Below, in pieces: positions 21,630-32,708 of a stretch of DNA of 64,000 nucleotides (positions are counted from its first letter, which is position 1; each line of letters begins with the position of its first letter). Below the pieces are notes generated by a model. That model ran no database searches, was not told where the DNA came from, and was given only the letters and a program-made list of their open reading frames with translations. The stretch spans positions 1-64,000 of the forward strand of contig NW_020167535.1 in assembly GCF_001641265.1 (NCBI RefSeq). Direction: 5' to 3'. This DNA comes from Pseudogymnoascus destructans. Taxonomy: Eukaryota > Ascomycota > Leotiomycetes > Thelebolales > Thelebolaceae. A program made the translations under genes and the position numbers.

Positions 21630-22075
21630 CTCCGTTTATTGTGCGGAACCAGAGTTTACTTTGTTCGCTCTGGGGTACATTCGTGGTGGTCCGAGTGCAC
21701 TCCGAATCGCATCTGCGAAGCGTTTGTTACGATATCAAGTGCGCCTTGCAGCTCGAGTGGGGGTTCAGGGGTGTGGGGAGCTTTCCGGGGTTGGAGCGAA
21801 GTTTTCAGTTGTGGAGTGAATTCTCAGAACTGGTCTCGCTAAAGAGAATTCACTCCACAACAACATAGCTGTATATAGATCGAGCCACTGCTCGAGTGCT
21901 CCTCTTCTCTTTCCTTTCTTCTCTAGATTGAGTTTAATTCATAATATCCAACTGGCGCCCTATGCCTTGGTGAACCGTGACAGCGTTCAGGTTAGACTTT
22001 GCTTTGTTCTCTCGGGGGTGCATTCCTGGCAGTCCGAGTGGACTCCGAATCGCATCCGCGAAGCGTTCGGGTTAG
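21630..22075. repeat. Imperfect tandem repeat in the Gypsy-2b 3' region
   Basis: A unit of roughly 70-75 bases (TTTGTTCTCTCGGGGGTGCA...GACTCCGAATCGCATC...GCGAAGCGTT) occurs at about 21,655-21,724 and 22,010-22,068, with a third partial start after it. The solo LTR separates the copies. A diverged equivalent (AACGCTTAGCGGATAC) is in Gypsy-2a near 14,428. Confidence 0.6.
21725..21982 (+). repeat. Gypsy-1 solo LTR
   Basis: 258 bases, almost identical to the Gypsy-1 LTRs at 4,789 and 9,816, flanked by GCGTT duplications (21,720-21,724 and 21,983-21,987). It is inserted between two imperfect tandem units of the Gypsy-2b 3' region. Confidence 0.95.
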
Positions 22076-22386
22076 ACTGTCCTATGTATGAAAGGAGAAG
22101 TGTTCGCACTAACCCGATTCAGAGTTCATTGTTGTAAGCCAGACTATGAGTGCGCAGCGGCGTCTGCTTCTTCTTTTGTCTCCAACAACAACGCCAGCGA
22201 CCACCCCACTGAGAACTGTAAGTGACCCCTTCTCGTGGATTGTCCGACGGTGCACTAATGAATTGGATAGGATATTTCCATCCACAAGAACGAGTAGGTG
22301 ATGGGAGCGCGTTGGCGCGGGGGTGATAACGTGTGCTGGACTGACGGGATTCTGCGCACAATTCCAACCTTTTTTTTGTTTTTTCA

Positions 22387-23085
22387 ATGCCGATTCCGAC
22401 TCCCGCGGGAGCTTTGTCAGGCACGTTCCGTGTCCTCTGCCTGCGCTACCTTCGGGCCAAAGCTCGTGGTATCAAGGACCACGATTGTGTCTGGTCCCCC
22501 GCCTCCTCCAAGTGCGAGTACTGCACAGCGCAGCACTCCCCTTGCGTTCCGGTGAGTTCCCTTGTGCTGTTCTGTCTCTGTTGGCTTTTGCTAACAATTT
22601 GCATAGCTTCCCAGCTTCCTCAACGAAGAATACCGTGTCCTTGCTGCCGCCGAAGCAGCAGATCCCTGGGATCCTGCCTCCGTCGAAGCCGCTGCCGCAG
22701 AGGCAAACTAGGTGGCCCTTGTGGCCACCCAAAGCGTTCCAAAATTTCGCTCCGCCACTGAGCGCGGCTCCTACGAGGCGCTCTGCGCAATGCGCGCCGC
22801 CCTCGAGGTGAGTCTGGCCGTAAGTATCCCCCTATCCTGTGTGGTTTCGGTGCTGATTCGGTTTAGCAAATCCGGTCGTCACTGCGCCATCTTCGGACGG
22901 AGCACGGGAGCATGCCGGCTCTTTTGAGGGATGTGGTGGCTGCCGTGGGCAGGCTTCCTGCCATCGCTGTCGCCACGACGGTTCCGGACCGTACTGGGGG
23001 GAGGAAGAAGGGGGGTGGTAAGGGTGGTGAGGGTGAGGGGGATGGGTTTGGGGCCCAGTATGTGGTGGAGGAGGATGGGGTGTAG
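22387..23085 (+). pseudogene. asORF copy in Gypsy-2b, one nonsense codon
   Basis: join(22387..22551,22607..22807,22867..23085) matches the three exons of the Gypsy-2a antisense gene. Exon 1 has the same 165-base length and the introns are GT-AG. It would give 194 aa with one TAG (22,709-22,711) where the other copy has CGG, fitting C-to-T plus G-to-A change. The second Cys of the first C-x2-C is Tyr here (TGC to TAC). The remaining Cys pattern CVWSPASSKCEYC...CVP is kept. The tail differs: Gly/Lys-rich (GGRKKGGGKGGEGEG) rather than Arg-rich. Confidence 0.75.
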
Positions 23086-23414
23086 GAGGGAGGAGGCCCT
23101 GTGTCAGAGGGGACTCGGACCTGACTCTTCGCGTGGGGTCGCTTCGACCCTTCGTCTCTCTCAGTGGTAGCCGCTTGTTGCGACGCCGGTGAGACGTTTG
23201 GGAAGGGTGACTCCCGCAAGAGTTACGGTGGTGAGTGCGCCCTGGCTCAGAGGGTATTTTAGTTTAAAGTCGTAGATAGCAACGGCTCTGTTTCTTCCGC
23301 TTTGTCTTCCTTCCCGTGATCGTAGTTTTGTTCCTCGCCCGCCTCCCCCGCCGTAACCCATCCGAGTAGTTCTCGAGGTGGACCTGGTAAATCTGGGTAT
23401 TCTGTGTGAAACTC

Positions 23415-24691
23415 TCAGAGTTTGTGGGGAGAGTTCATGAAGTTCGACGCTGGGTACCACTCCGGGTCCGGATCGTATCCGACCCAACTAACCCGGTATT
23501 GTAGTTGCTTCCGGTGGAGCCACACTGCAAGGATCTTTTCCACTTCCCATTCCTCTACACCATCTATCACTTTGCTGCTAGGCTCAGGCGGATCCTGACC
23601 AGGTAGGGGGTTGTTCAGATCCTTCATGAGGACGTCTGGTGAGAACACATCGTGTATTTGAGAACCGGTAGGTAGTTCCAATCGAAACGCGTGCCCAATC
23701 CGTTCCAACACCATCTATGGTCCGACCCATTGGTGGCCCAACTTGCGGCTAGGACAAGAGTTTTTCAAATTTTTGGTCGATAGGTACACTATATTTCCTA
23801 CGTCCCAGTCGATGACCCTTCGGCGTCGATTCACGTGCTTAGACATTTCCTCTTGTGCCTTTGCCATGTTTCCCTTTGCGTGGACCCATGCGGTATGCAT
23901 TCGGTCTGCAATCGCCTTGGCTTCCTCTCAGTTTAGAGTCTCCTGGGGGTTGGTGCTTTTCGGAGTGTTCCAATCCCAACTCGTACGTGGATCGGTTCCG
24001 TACTTGAGTTGGTAGGGGGTCATGCCAATGGATGCGTGGGGGAGTGTCATTTGCACAGGTCCATTATGGGGATGAGTTCGCTCCAGTTATCCTGATAATG
24101 GGATACGAAAGGCCTCAGTCTCTGATCGATGTATCGGTTCATGATTTCCGTCTGTCTTCCAGTCTGCTTATGATAGGCAGTCGACAGCTTAACCTTAACG
24201 CCGATAATTCGACAGAACTTCTGCCAAAAGGATGATATGAATTGGGGTCCGCGGTTGCTTACAATCGACTCCGGAGTGTGTCCGAATCGGTATATCCATT
24301 CGATGAACAATTGTGCCATTTGCCAGGCAGTTGTGGTTTTGTAGCAAGGTATGGTCACCAAACTCTTACCGAGTCGGTCCATAAACACTAAGATGCTATC
24401 GTATCCATGCTTGTCCCTTGGGAACTCCTTGAAGTCCATGGTGAGGTGTTGCATAGGATATTCCGGTACGGGTAGTGGGTGTAGGAATCATTGTTGCTTA
24501 GTGACATTGGTGTGAGAAAGCCAGCATATCACGCAGTTTCGTACATACCGTAAACAGCCCGCTTCCATCCCGACCCAATGATACTTTGGAGCAAGCAATT
24601 GGTAGGTTTTCCTGCCACTGGGATGTGCTGACGACACTTGATCGTGCGCTTCTCGGATCAGTTTCGTACATAGGTCAGTGTGGCGATTCAC
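23415..24691 (-). pseudogene. Gypsy-2b integrase and chromodomain
   Basis: On the minus strand: zinc-binding region (RYVRNCVICWLSHTNV), integrase (HLTMDFKEFPRDKHGYDS, SIVSNRGPQFISSFW), C-terminal part (RVIDWDVGNIVYLSTKNL), a stop before MVLERIGHAFRLEL at the same place as in Gypsy-2a, and the chromodomain (WEVEKILAVW...WYPASNF). The catalytic motif reads SNRGPQ instead of SDRGPQ, so a core Asp is changed to Asn (G-to-A). Inactive. Confidence 0.88.
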
Positions 24692-24700
24692 ACATAGGCC

Positions 24701-26131
24701 CTAGGCCTCATCGTTTTCCTCGAGGGACACATCCGATTGAAGTTCCACGGCTTCTTCCCATTGTTCTTCTAAGTCGGGGTCATTACGGTCCATTTCCTTG
24801 ATAGTAGCGTTAAGGGGGCATTTGTCCTGGAAATGGCCGGGCTTGCCACACTTGAAACAGTTCCCTGAGGGCGCAGGGACTGCGGTTCTCACACGTTCCG
24901 GTATGGCTGGCTTGGGGAGGAACGTGGTTCGGGTGAACAGAGCGGGTGTGGTTCGAGTCGGCTTCGACGCTGATGTCTTTGCGGTATCCGTGGTACGTGT
25001 TGACGTCCTTGCGAGGGCAGGTAGCAGATTCAATTCGTTGTTCCGGCGCCGTTCCTGATCGAAGGCGGTAAGTTCTCGTACCATGGTCTGGTAGTCTCCA
25101 TTGCATTGGTTTTTGATGATCGCGACGCGGCTGTGGAATTGGGGAGTCAACTTGTTCCACATGTATCGAAACCATTCCGACTCGGAGACTTGTCCTGTGA
25201 TACTGCACTTTGGAAACGAGCCTTGAACTCTGGGAAGGTTTCCATAGCATGTCCTTTCTCTCCCATTTGCAGGTCGTTGAAGAGGTTCCTGGCCTGTTCC
25301 GTCTCATTGCCTGTGAGGTAGTATGAACCTAGTAGATCCATCATCTCCTCAGCACTGCGGAACCCATGCGTAGTGGCCAGGTATTGGGGCTCTAGGTAGG
25401 TCTTCACCAGGCTGGTCGTAGTTCCCCATATCAACGCTCTTCTCGAGACGTCGGTAAGGTAGTGGTCCTCATTGACTACGAGTCGGTCCCAAATCGAAGC
25501 GCTCCATTGTAGGAAGGTATGTTCTACCCCATCACTGAGAGGAAGGATTTTCTCAGAGATGGTTGATTTCTTATAGTGATTCGGAGGGTCCTCGGTGTGC
25601 ATTCATGATGACCCTGGAATCGATGGAGAACGAGTGTTCCGAAGAGGCGGCAATTGAACTGTCTTGGGGGTGTTTTGTGTGCGAGGCGTTCGTTGCTCCG
25701 TGGCTTCGACTGTGGGTATGGTGGCGTCCACCGGGCGGTGTGGACGGGATTCTGGTCTGGGCTGCCGTAAGGATAACTAGTAGATCCTTGACCTCCAGTA
25801 TCTGTGCTTTGAGGTGGGCCATTCGACTCGGGATGTCTTCGGATGGCACAGCGGTCGTAGCTGCAGCGGTGTATTGTCTGGTAGTCATTCTGGGCAGTTG
25901 ACCGTCGTTGTCTTGGGGTATGTTTGATGTCAGCTTTTTCAACATATTGCCTCGGGTGTGTATCAGTACCGATACGAAAGAGCTTAACTTCCGGTAGCTC
26001 GTAGCTATCAACGCTCTTGTCCACAATTTCCTCTGTGCTATGAGGGGGTTCTTAAGGATCTCGTATCCTATTTGGCGCCAACGCGTCGGCGACTTTACCA
26101 GCTTGTTCTGAAGAATCAAACCCTGATCCAC
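24701..26131 (-). pseudogene. Gypsy-2b gag, frameshifted
   Basis: Reading leftwards from 26,131: an N-terminal region with a helical segment (MAHLKAQILEVKDLLVIL), a capsid-like region (FLQWSASIWDRLVVNEDHYL, YYLTGNETEQARNLFNDLQ), then a CCHC zinc knuckle (CFKCGKPGHFQDKC) and an acidic tail ending ENDEA. Two frameshifts split it into three open pieces. This is the only near-full gag in the window and shows what Gypsy-2a lost. Confidence 0.85.
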
Positions 26132-26302
26132 TGGCTGTCCGTGAGATCTCTGGAATCACAGCTATTTGAAGTCATCAGGTCTCTCCTCTGAAACGTCACC
26201 GAGTCGCAGTCGATGGTGTAACGGTAGTTCTCCTGAGTCGTTCCGGTGTGGGATATTATTTAAGTACGGCCGTCCCTGGCAGGCGTGATCTTTTTTGTAT
26301 AA

Positions 26303-26548
26303 TGTAAGGACACAGGGCACCCAGCTCACAGTATAGCATATGAGAGTGCAAGTCGGAGGCTAAACGGATGCTATCCTATAGGTCTACTACGAAGGATACA
26401 AAAAAGATGAGGAGGAACCCCGTTGGGTCAATCCCCTTAAGTACCTGAAATGGGTCCGACTCGGCTAACCTGCCCTAACTCTCCCCACGTGACCGTAACC
26501 TGCCCGACTCCGATGCTTTCCATCACTGAGGGCTTTGGCATCCTTACA
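26303..26548 (-). repeat. Gypsy-2b 5' LTR (family D)
   Basis: 246 bases, on the plus strand TGTAAGGACACAGG...GGCATCCTTACA; reversed relative to the copy at 14,722. The distal part (26,440-26,548) is diverged from the Gypsy-2a LTR while the proximal part is nearly identical. Confidence 0.88.
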
Positions 26549-26710
26549 GCAGCTATAACCTCCTATTTTCGTCTATAAGAAGAACTACGCTATACATTGC
26601 CATTTAACAGCCCTTAACTAGCTGCTGTACTACTTAGTCTATAGGACTAGAAGAGCTAGCTATATAATGTTAAATAAAGCCCTAAATAACACTAGTCTAA
26701 CACTCTAACC

Positions 26711-27199
26711 AAAGGCAAAAATCATCATTGATGACACAGAAGCATCCATCACCAACGGCAAGATCAATGACACATTTCAAAGCGGGGAAAGCTTATTGTA
26801 TACAACAGCAAAGGGAAAAATTTGCTAGAAGAATACGCACGGAATAGACTGGATGTGCGAGACCCCAAGCGCAGCGCTATCGAGGTGGAGGCGTGAGAGT
26901 TTAAGCCCACCCCCGGCGGAGACTACCATCTGACCATGGGCTTTGAGTCGGTTGATGTCAATGAGAAGCTCTTTGGTATGGGACAGTACCGCTTACACAT
27001 TGGAATTCTCAGGCATCTGTGCCATTTGCCCTGTCTTCACTTGGATACGGTTCCTTATGGAACAATCCTGGAATTGGCCGAGCGGTCCTGGGAAAGAATA
27101 CTATGAGCTTTGAAGCTTATTCGACATCAATTCTAGCCCACTGGGTTTGAGCAGGAGATTCTCCAGCTGGAATTGTGGAAGCATACAGTGGCGTTACTG
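26711..27199 (+). pseudogene. GH31 alpha-xylosidase-like gene, N-terminal fragment
   Basis: Open blocks KAKIIIDDTEASITNGK, then LLEEYARNRLDVRDPKRSA, then EFKPTPGGDYHLTMGFESVD, then EKLFGMGQY, then (shifted frame) SQASVPFALSSLGYGSLWNN, GIGRAVLGKNTMSFEAYST and AGDSPAGIVEAYSGVT. These match the N-terminal beta-sandwich domain of GH31 enzymes. A TGA replaces a codon between VEVEA and EFKPT (probably CGA to TGA), and another TGA lies in WV*AGDS. The last bases, TACTG (27,195-27,199), are repeated at the start of the reversed middle fragment at 20,693-20,697, so the two pieces join without loss. Confidence 0.85.
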
Positions 27200-28198
27200 A
27201 ACTTGACTTTAGTGATATGATTAAGATAGGCTTTCATAAAGCCCTTAATTTAATGACTATACATCTGCTTTAAGATGCTAAAACATCCAACATCAAGTGT
27301 CTGAGTTATATAAGAGGAATGTGTAGGTAATCCAAGAGTTATAATGTTGTTAGACTTATAATAATCTTAAAATCTGATTCATCCATGACTCTCATGCCCA
27401 TCTAGAACTATCATTTGATATGGACCCTTTGCTTAAGCAGCAGCATGTTTATCAAAGTGTTTCAGCCATTCTAAACCTGTCTTATTATCTGTCTATATTA
27501 TTTGTAGGTTTGTTAACCTAATTGTAAGGGAGGTCAGTTTCAGAGTACTAGTTCGCAAGGTGGTTAACACCTTGAACTATCAAAAATGGAGGGATGCTCC
27601 CCCCTTTGCCATTGATGCATATGATTGCTATTGCCCATTCCCAATTGCCTGTACTCCTTTGGCTCTACCATGTTGATTAGCACATGTAACAACCATTCCG
27701 GGTGTTATTTAGACCATTATAAAGCCAGTCTCATCGACGTTGTAGAAATCACAATCTAGAACACCATATTTTATTTGTATATTTTCTACTAGTCGGAACC
27801 ATGTGCTAATTAGCTTAGGATCTTTGCACAAGGCTCTCTAAAAGTTATAAACACGATTAAAATGTGTCTTTAACTCTAGATGTCGCTATACAAATCGTTG
27901 TACCTAGCACTTCCTAACACGTTTTGCGCTATGAGTTTTAAGGAGATAATTTGCCATATCTTCTACATCAGCTAGCTAGGGCGAAAACCATCTAGGATCC
28001 AGATTAAACATATAATTAACATTCATCTCCTCTTCTAGCCTAGTCAAATTATGGGCTACTAGTCAATAACTACTAATAGGTTGTTAGCCGGTCATTTGTG
28101 CGCGTAATGTTGCTTTAGGGACATTGTAGATCTTAGCAGCCTTTTAGCAACTTATTTTTCTATTAGAGGATTGAATAGCTTCTATTGCTATAGTAATA
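27200..28198 (-). pseudogene. RIP-decayed pogo-type transposase (pogo-B), main part
   Basis: On the minus strand, heavily AT-biased: HTH (AIEAIQSSNRKIS, KAAKIYNVPKATLRAQMTG), then NLTRLEEEMNVNYM, LADVEDMANYLLKTHSAKRV, and the first catalytic Asp block LDCDFYNVDETGFIMV, followed by TPGMVVTCANQHGRAKGVQ. Many stops are TAG or TAA at positions expected to be Gln or Trp. The first codons (MSVQT*EAR) lie beyond 29,980, because the pogo-A element is inserted after them. Confidence 0.7.
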
Positions 28199-29979
28199 CA
28201 GTTGAACCTGGATATAAGGATGCCCTCGGGACCGGGCGTGGCATCCTTATAGCGAGGATATCCTTATGTGGAGGTTCATGGAAATCTGAGGAATATATGT
28301 AAAAAAAAAAAAAAAATGTATGCTACTTTGACACCCAGCCATCTAGTAAATGTTGGGTACTCTTCGTGACTTTCTCTTGCGAGATATGCTTGCAATCTGT
28401 TCTAATGCCTTTATTACTGAAATCCGACCTCCATCTTCAGCGAGGGAAGCAAATTATTGAAGGGTATTCAGTGCCTGGCTTGCTTCCGCAAGTGATGGTC
28501 GGGTCTCTTCCTCTTCCCCTTCCTCGTCCCTGTCTGCAATCCTATCCTCCTCTGTAATAGTGTATCTCTCTACTACAGCTTCGAAAATATCTTCATCTCT
28601 GTCAACTATCTCTTCGCCTATAGGGTTGAGAAAATCTGCAATTGGCATGACATCTCCTGGTAGCCTCGCAATTTCCATTCCCAGTTCCTCGACCTCAGAA
28701 GTATTATCATGATGCATATCCATATTTTCTGGTTTTTTTATGAGAGTCAATCACCACCAACACTTCTGGATTTTTGGTGCTTCAAGTGCTTCCCACATAA
28801 GTCGACTCCACTGTATCGCCTTTAGTATATTAACAACTGTTTTATTAGGGTTCTTATTGGCCTCGAGCTGGTGCAACATGTAATTAATCCATTGTTTTTG
28901 ATACCCAAGTTTGAAGCTTGCAATTATTCCCTGATCGAGAGGTTGCCAATGAGATGTTGTATTTAGTGGAAGCCAAGCAATTCGAACATTCAACAAACCT
29001 TGTAATCCACCAACAAGTATTGATATTGAATCATGCGCTTAACATCAATATTTTTAAAACATCGAGGATTCTTCGACTTTCCCACAACCCATATATCTAG
29101 CTTCTCAGTTCCAGTCGAATTTGTCGTAAATGCGAGAGTAATCTGATCTTTGGATTTCTTTCCCCACTCGAAGCTTCAGTGGCTAGAGTTTGAGTTGGCG
29201 TCATCTTCCAAAAGAGCCTAGTTTCATCCATGTTGAAAATATCTTTATCTGCATATGTTGCACATAGTTGTTGGAGATCTTCCATTTGCGTGATATTTGT
29301 TGGATTGTGGATGTCCGCTGCAGCTGCTTCTCCATGTCGAACATATTCCTTAATCTTAAATCTCTTCTTGAATCCATCTAACCAGCCATTCGACCATTTC
29401 GGTTCATTCCTATGAATAGTATATTGTGGCAGATGGTCCCAAAGTTCGTGCGCCTTAGTTTTTAGAATGTCACCAGTAATGATCGCATTTTTCTTTTGCA
29501 TGCATTGTTGCCAGTTGAAGAGAGCTATCTCAAGTTCAGGATATTCACCATTACTTTTTCTCTTTGTGCCAAGTTCAGTCTTCTTCCATGTATCTGAGTC
29601 GAGATATTGGTACTTCGTGAAAAGAATTGAGGATATTTGGCCTTGGCTAAGTTGGTGACCTTGAGCTTGAGCGGCATACCAGGCTATAAGTGCAGGCTGA
29701 GTGCACAGGTGGCTGGCATATCTGCGTTGAATACATTGTCGCTGAACATTGGTGAGTGCGTGCCTTTTTTTTTGGCTGCGAGGCCTCCATGGTGGAGTTG
29801 GTGATCACAAGTTATAAGGATTGTTTGGTATAAAAATAATTTTGGGACCACGGATTTAAGGATCATCCTTATACAGAAATAATCCTTATTTTACAGCTAA
29901 AAAACTATGGGACCAGACTACCCATCCTTATACCGAGGATACCCTTATATCCAGGGATCCTTATATCCAGGTTCAACTG
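28199..29979 (-). mobile_element. Tigger/pogo-like transposon pogo-A, inserted in pogo-B
   Basis: 1,781 bases with terminal inverted repeats of at least 20 bases (CAGTTGAACCTGGATATAAG on both ends). TA duplications are at 28,197-28,198 and 29,980-29,981. Removal rejoins the pogo-B transposase reading frame at EAR/ITIAIEA, which confirms the boundaries. Confidence 0.92.
28454..29866 (-). pseudogene. pogo-A transposase, internally deleted
   Basis: CENP-B-type DNA-binding part (LSQGQISSILFTKYQYLDS, ELEIALFNWQQCMQKKNAI, KTKAHELWDHLP), then the first catalytic Asp (FNMDETRLFWKM), then NPRCFKNIDVKRM. It then skips the second-Asp block and resumes at NVRIAWLPLNTTSHWQPLDQ. An acidic C-terminal region follows, with one TGA at 28,750-28,754. 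The missing block removes a catalytic residue, so the protein is dead. Confidence 0.8.
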
Positions 29980-30175
29980 TACGAGCTTCTTAAGTCTGAA
30001 CTGACATATTTAAGTATAATAAACGTATGTTAAAGTGATGGGGTAGTAAATTAGGTAAAAGTGCATTGTAAGCTAATATGCATCACGAGCTAATATGCAT
30101 CGCGAGCTGATATAAGTCACGAGCTGATACACCACGTTATAATCAATTTGTTATTGAAATACCAGCCCTTAAAGT
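29980..30175 (-). repeat. 5' end of pogo-B with subterminal repeats
   Basis: Holds the first transposase codons (MSVQT*EAR) and, upstream, three to four repeats of ATGCATCRCGAGCTGATAT type at about 30,060-30,130. These look like transposase-binding subterminal repeats and recur at 21,400-21,480. Confidence 0.6.
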
Positions 30176-30850
30176 TGATAAATGGGGGGCATAAGGCCTG
30201 CTCACTTATATGGCTGGCTTACCTATTAAGTAACATATTTTACATACAAGTCGCCTACATAAGTGAGTCGCCTACCAAAACACTAAAAAATTGACTATTA
30301 CTACAACTCTTATACTTACCTAGATTTGACATCTAATACTACGTAGACTATTAAAGTTTCATGCTTAGCAATCCCTAGGTTTTTATAGGCTAAGCTAGTA
30401 GTGCCCTAGCTTCCTGCTTAGCTAGTAGTGCCCTAGCTTGCTGCTTAGCTAGGTAGTCCTAATGTTCTTAGCTAAGAGATATACTTTTTCTCCTACTATA
30501 TACTACATTAGATTGTGTAGTTAGTTATAGCCCTTTACTCAAGCTTCCTTTGTTTTTCTAGGGTTTGTCTAGTTCTTGTTATAGCTTAAGGATTATCTTT
30601 ACTTAGTCTTTTATAACTAGCACCTCCCTTTATATAGGGTCGTCCTTAATCCCTTAACTTAGGTTAATGTTAATACTATACTAGGCTTAGTTAGGTGACA
30701 TTTAGATAGAGTTGTAGAACGTGTTATTATAGGTAAGCTCTATAAAGTAGAGGAGTCTACCTAATTGTCCTAGTGCTAATTATAGTGTAGCTATAGGTAG
30801 GCCTTAATATTCTAGTTCTACCTCTTAGTTTAGCTGTCTAACGAAGGGTA
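30176..30850. other. AT-rich degenerate repeat DNA
   Basis: Dominated by CTAG, TTAG and TATAG words, including a short duplicated segment GCTAGTAGTGCCCTAGCTT (30,385-30,445). Consistent with heavily RIP-mutated repeats. No gene recognised. Confidence 0.5.
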
Positions 30851-31360
30851 GAAGGTAGTAGATAGGTTATGCTATACTTTAAGGTGAAAACAGAAGGCTA
30901 ACTAGAAGTAGCATATAAACATGCTCCCCTAATCTGTTATGATTTTAGCTAGGATTCTAAAGTCCTTTACCTAGAATGTAAAGAAGAGTCATGCTATGTA
31001 TTTAGACACCTTAGTATCACAATCTACTATTATAAGAATAGAATCTAAACCCTTGCCTTAGTCTACCCCTATAATTAGAGGCAGATCTATAATAAAGTCT
31101 ATACTTATAGATTCAAATGGTTTTAAGGGCATCCATAATGCCTACATTTTGCTATAGGGCATATGTTATATAGGCTTAATATACTAGCATCTATTATAGC
31201 TCTATATATACTCCCTAGCCTCCTAGTCTAGGCTAGGCTAGTAGTATTTGCGTTAGATCAACTCTTAGGTTTTCTTATATCTAAAGTGTCTAGCTACTAG
31301 GTCGTGCAAATCTTAAAGATTTCCATCTGTACTACCTAGTTAGGGGGTACGTAAACCTCC
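30851..31360 (-). pseudogene. RIP-decayed gypsy integrase fragment
   Basis: On the minus strand, KPFESISIDFIIDLPL...GLDSILIIVDCDTKVSKYIA at about 30,990-31,125 matches the retroviral integrase core layout (D at the SIDFI position, then the DSILxIVDR-TK block) despite Arg/Gln codons turned into stops. Strong AT bias. The family cannot be named. Confidence 0.6.
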
Positions 31361-31764
31361 CCCTTAGAGCATATGACCATCCCTGCTGTATATGCCAATT
31401 ACTTCGTCAGTCACAATAGGTGATCGAAACTAAACCCGACATCTAAGAGATCCTCGAGGTCATGGAAGCATACATCGCAAAGAATGACAGGCAGCTAGCA
31501 CACGAGATCGACTCTCTATACGGCTCAAACAGGCAGAGGTGAGAAAGACTCTCACCGTACCGCGCACAAGAGGTTTATCAAATGAATGAGGGAGTGCATC
31601 GGTAGCGACGGCAGTAGCGACGAGGAGGAGGATGAGCTTGATGACTAGCGACCCATCAGAGGCGGTATTTCGGAAGTCGGGTTCAGTGTGACCCTGTATG
31701 GGCGCATAAACAATCATCAAAACCACACCTCTAGCACCTGCATCATGAACATGTTAAAGCCTAC
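31361..31764. other. Unclassified relic left of LTR-C copy 1
   Basis: A plus-strand stretch (EILEVMEAYIAKNDRQLAHE) and an acidic stretch (SDGSSDEEEDELDD) hint at an old coding region, but stops and frameshifts prevent assignment. It is continuous with 32,215-32,618 once the LTR is removed. Confidence 0.35.
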
Positions 31765-32214
31765 TGTTATGGCTAAGTGCTAGTGCTATGGCTAGCGCTT
31801 ACGGCTGCAACCTCACGTGATGGATAACATTGGATATCATGGATATTATGTTATCCATGTTATCCACAGCGATCCACAGAATGTCATGTGATGGATAACA
31901 TTGGATATCTTGGATATTATGTTATCCATGTTATCCACAGGGATCCACGGAATATCAGGTGATGGATAACATTGGATATCATGGATATTATGTTATCCAT
32001 GTTATCCACGGATATCCCTTTGGCACGACGCCACTATATAAGTAGATAGTATTTCCTTAGATAGGAGCTTCGTGCTCAACTCAATATAGTATTCTTTACA
32101 ATACTGTAACGTGTTACTTGGAAAGCCTTTGTGTCTAATCCCCTGCCTCCTCTGTCAAGTCAACCTTACGCAAGAAATCTCTGTGTCTTCTATCGTTTAG
32201 AAGTCAGCGTTACA
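31765..32214 (+). repeat. Solo LTR, family C, copy 1
   Basis: 450 bases, TGTTATGGCTAAG...AGTCAGCGTTACA, flanked by CCTAC duplications (31,760-31,764 and 32,215-32,219). It has three tandem 71-base units (GTGATGGATAACATTGGATA...) in the upstream part. From the TATA box (CACTATATAAG, about 32,032) to the end it closely matches family B. Confidence 0.93.
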
Positions 32215-32618
32215 CCTACACAGAGCACATCTTCCCTGGTCGATACACTGTTGAGGGGTACGTGGTCTGCCGTACGGTAAATCCTATCCTGATACCCCTC
32301 TCTGAGATCGTCATATCCCGGCTCGCTTATTCGTACATCGACTTTGGCTGCAGATTCAACTATTGCCATGCAGGCGCAAGTGTCAACGGCCTGAATAACC
32401 GCCCAATCATCCTCTTGGCAGACAGAAGCAGTCAAATGCCGTGGGTGATGCTCCAGGCTAATGCTAGCATGGATGGCGTCAAGGACGAGATCATTCGCAT
32501 CTCAGAGCTGAGGAGAATGTCGAGCTGCTGAAGGCAGAGGTAGACCTGGACAAGAGGGAGGAGGCCCGGGCTGAGAGATGGCGCACGTTTCAGGTCGAGA
32601 TGGAAGGCGACAATGATA
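32215..32618 (+). pseudogene. Unclassified coding relic ending in a coiled coil
   Basis: A plus-strand frame (HIFPGRYTVEGYVVCRTVNP...) is open from about 32,217. After a frameshift near 32,510 it continues as ENVELLKAEVDLDKREEARA, a Glu/Lys/Arg-rich predicted coiled coil. No family recognised. Interrupted on the right by mariner-2. It could be a retrotransposon accessory or gag fragment, or a host gene fragment. Confidence 0.35.
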
Positions 32619-32708
32619 CAGTACTAGACCACTGCTATTAACCGAATTCCAATTTGACGCGTAAATCGCGTCATGTAACCCACCCCTCCTTGTACAACAA
32701 CCATAATT

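Larger units (their letters stand above)
21561..26548 (-). mobile_element. Ty3/gypsy chromovirus Gypsy-2b, reversed, with large deletion
   Basis: 5' LTR at 26,303-26,548, then leftwards gag (26,131-24,701), integrase and chromodomain (24,691-23,415), and the 3' region with the asORF. No 3' LTR is seen. The gag end is joined directly to the integrase zinc region at about 24,695 (GAGGCCTAGG to CCTATGTGTGAA), so protease, RT and RNase H are gone. It is the same family as Gypsy-2a but with a different deletion. A Gypsy-1 solo LTR is inserted near the left end. Confidence 0.85.

Noticed and set aside
31800..32010. Regular repeats with near-equal spacing, CRISPR-like
   Set aside because: These are 71-base tandem units of LTR-C without unique spacers, and the genome is fungal.
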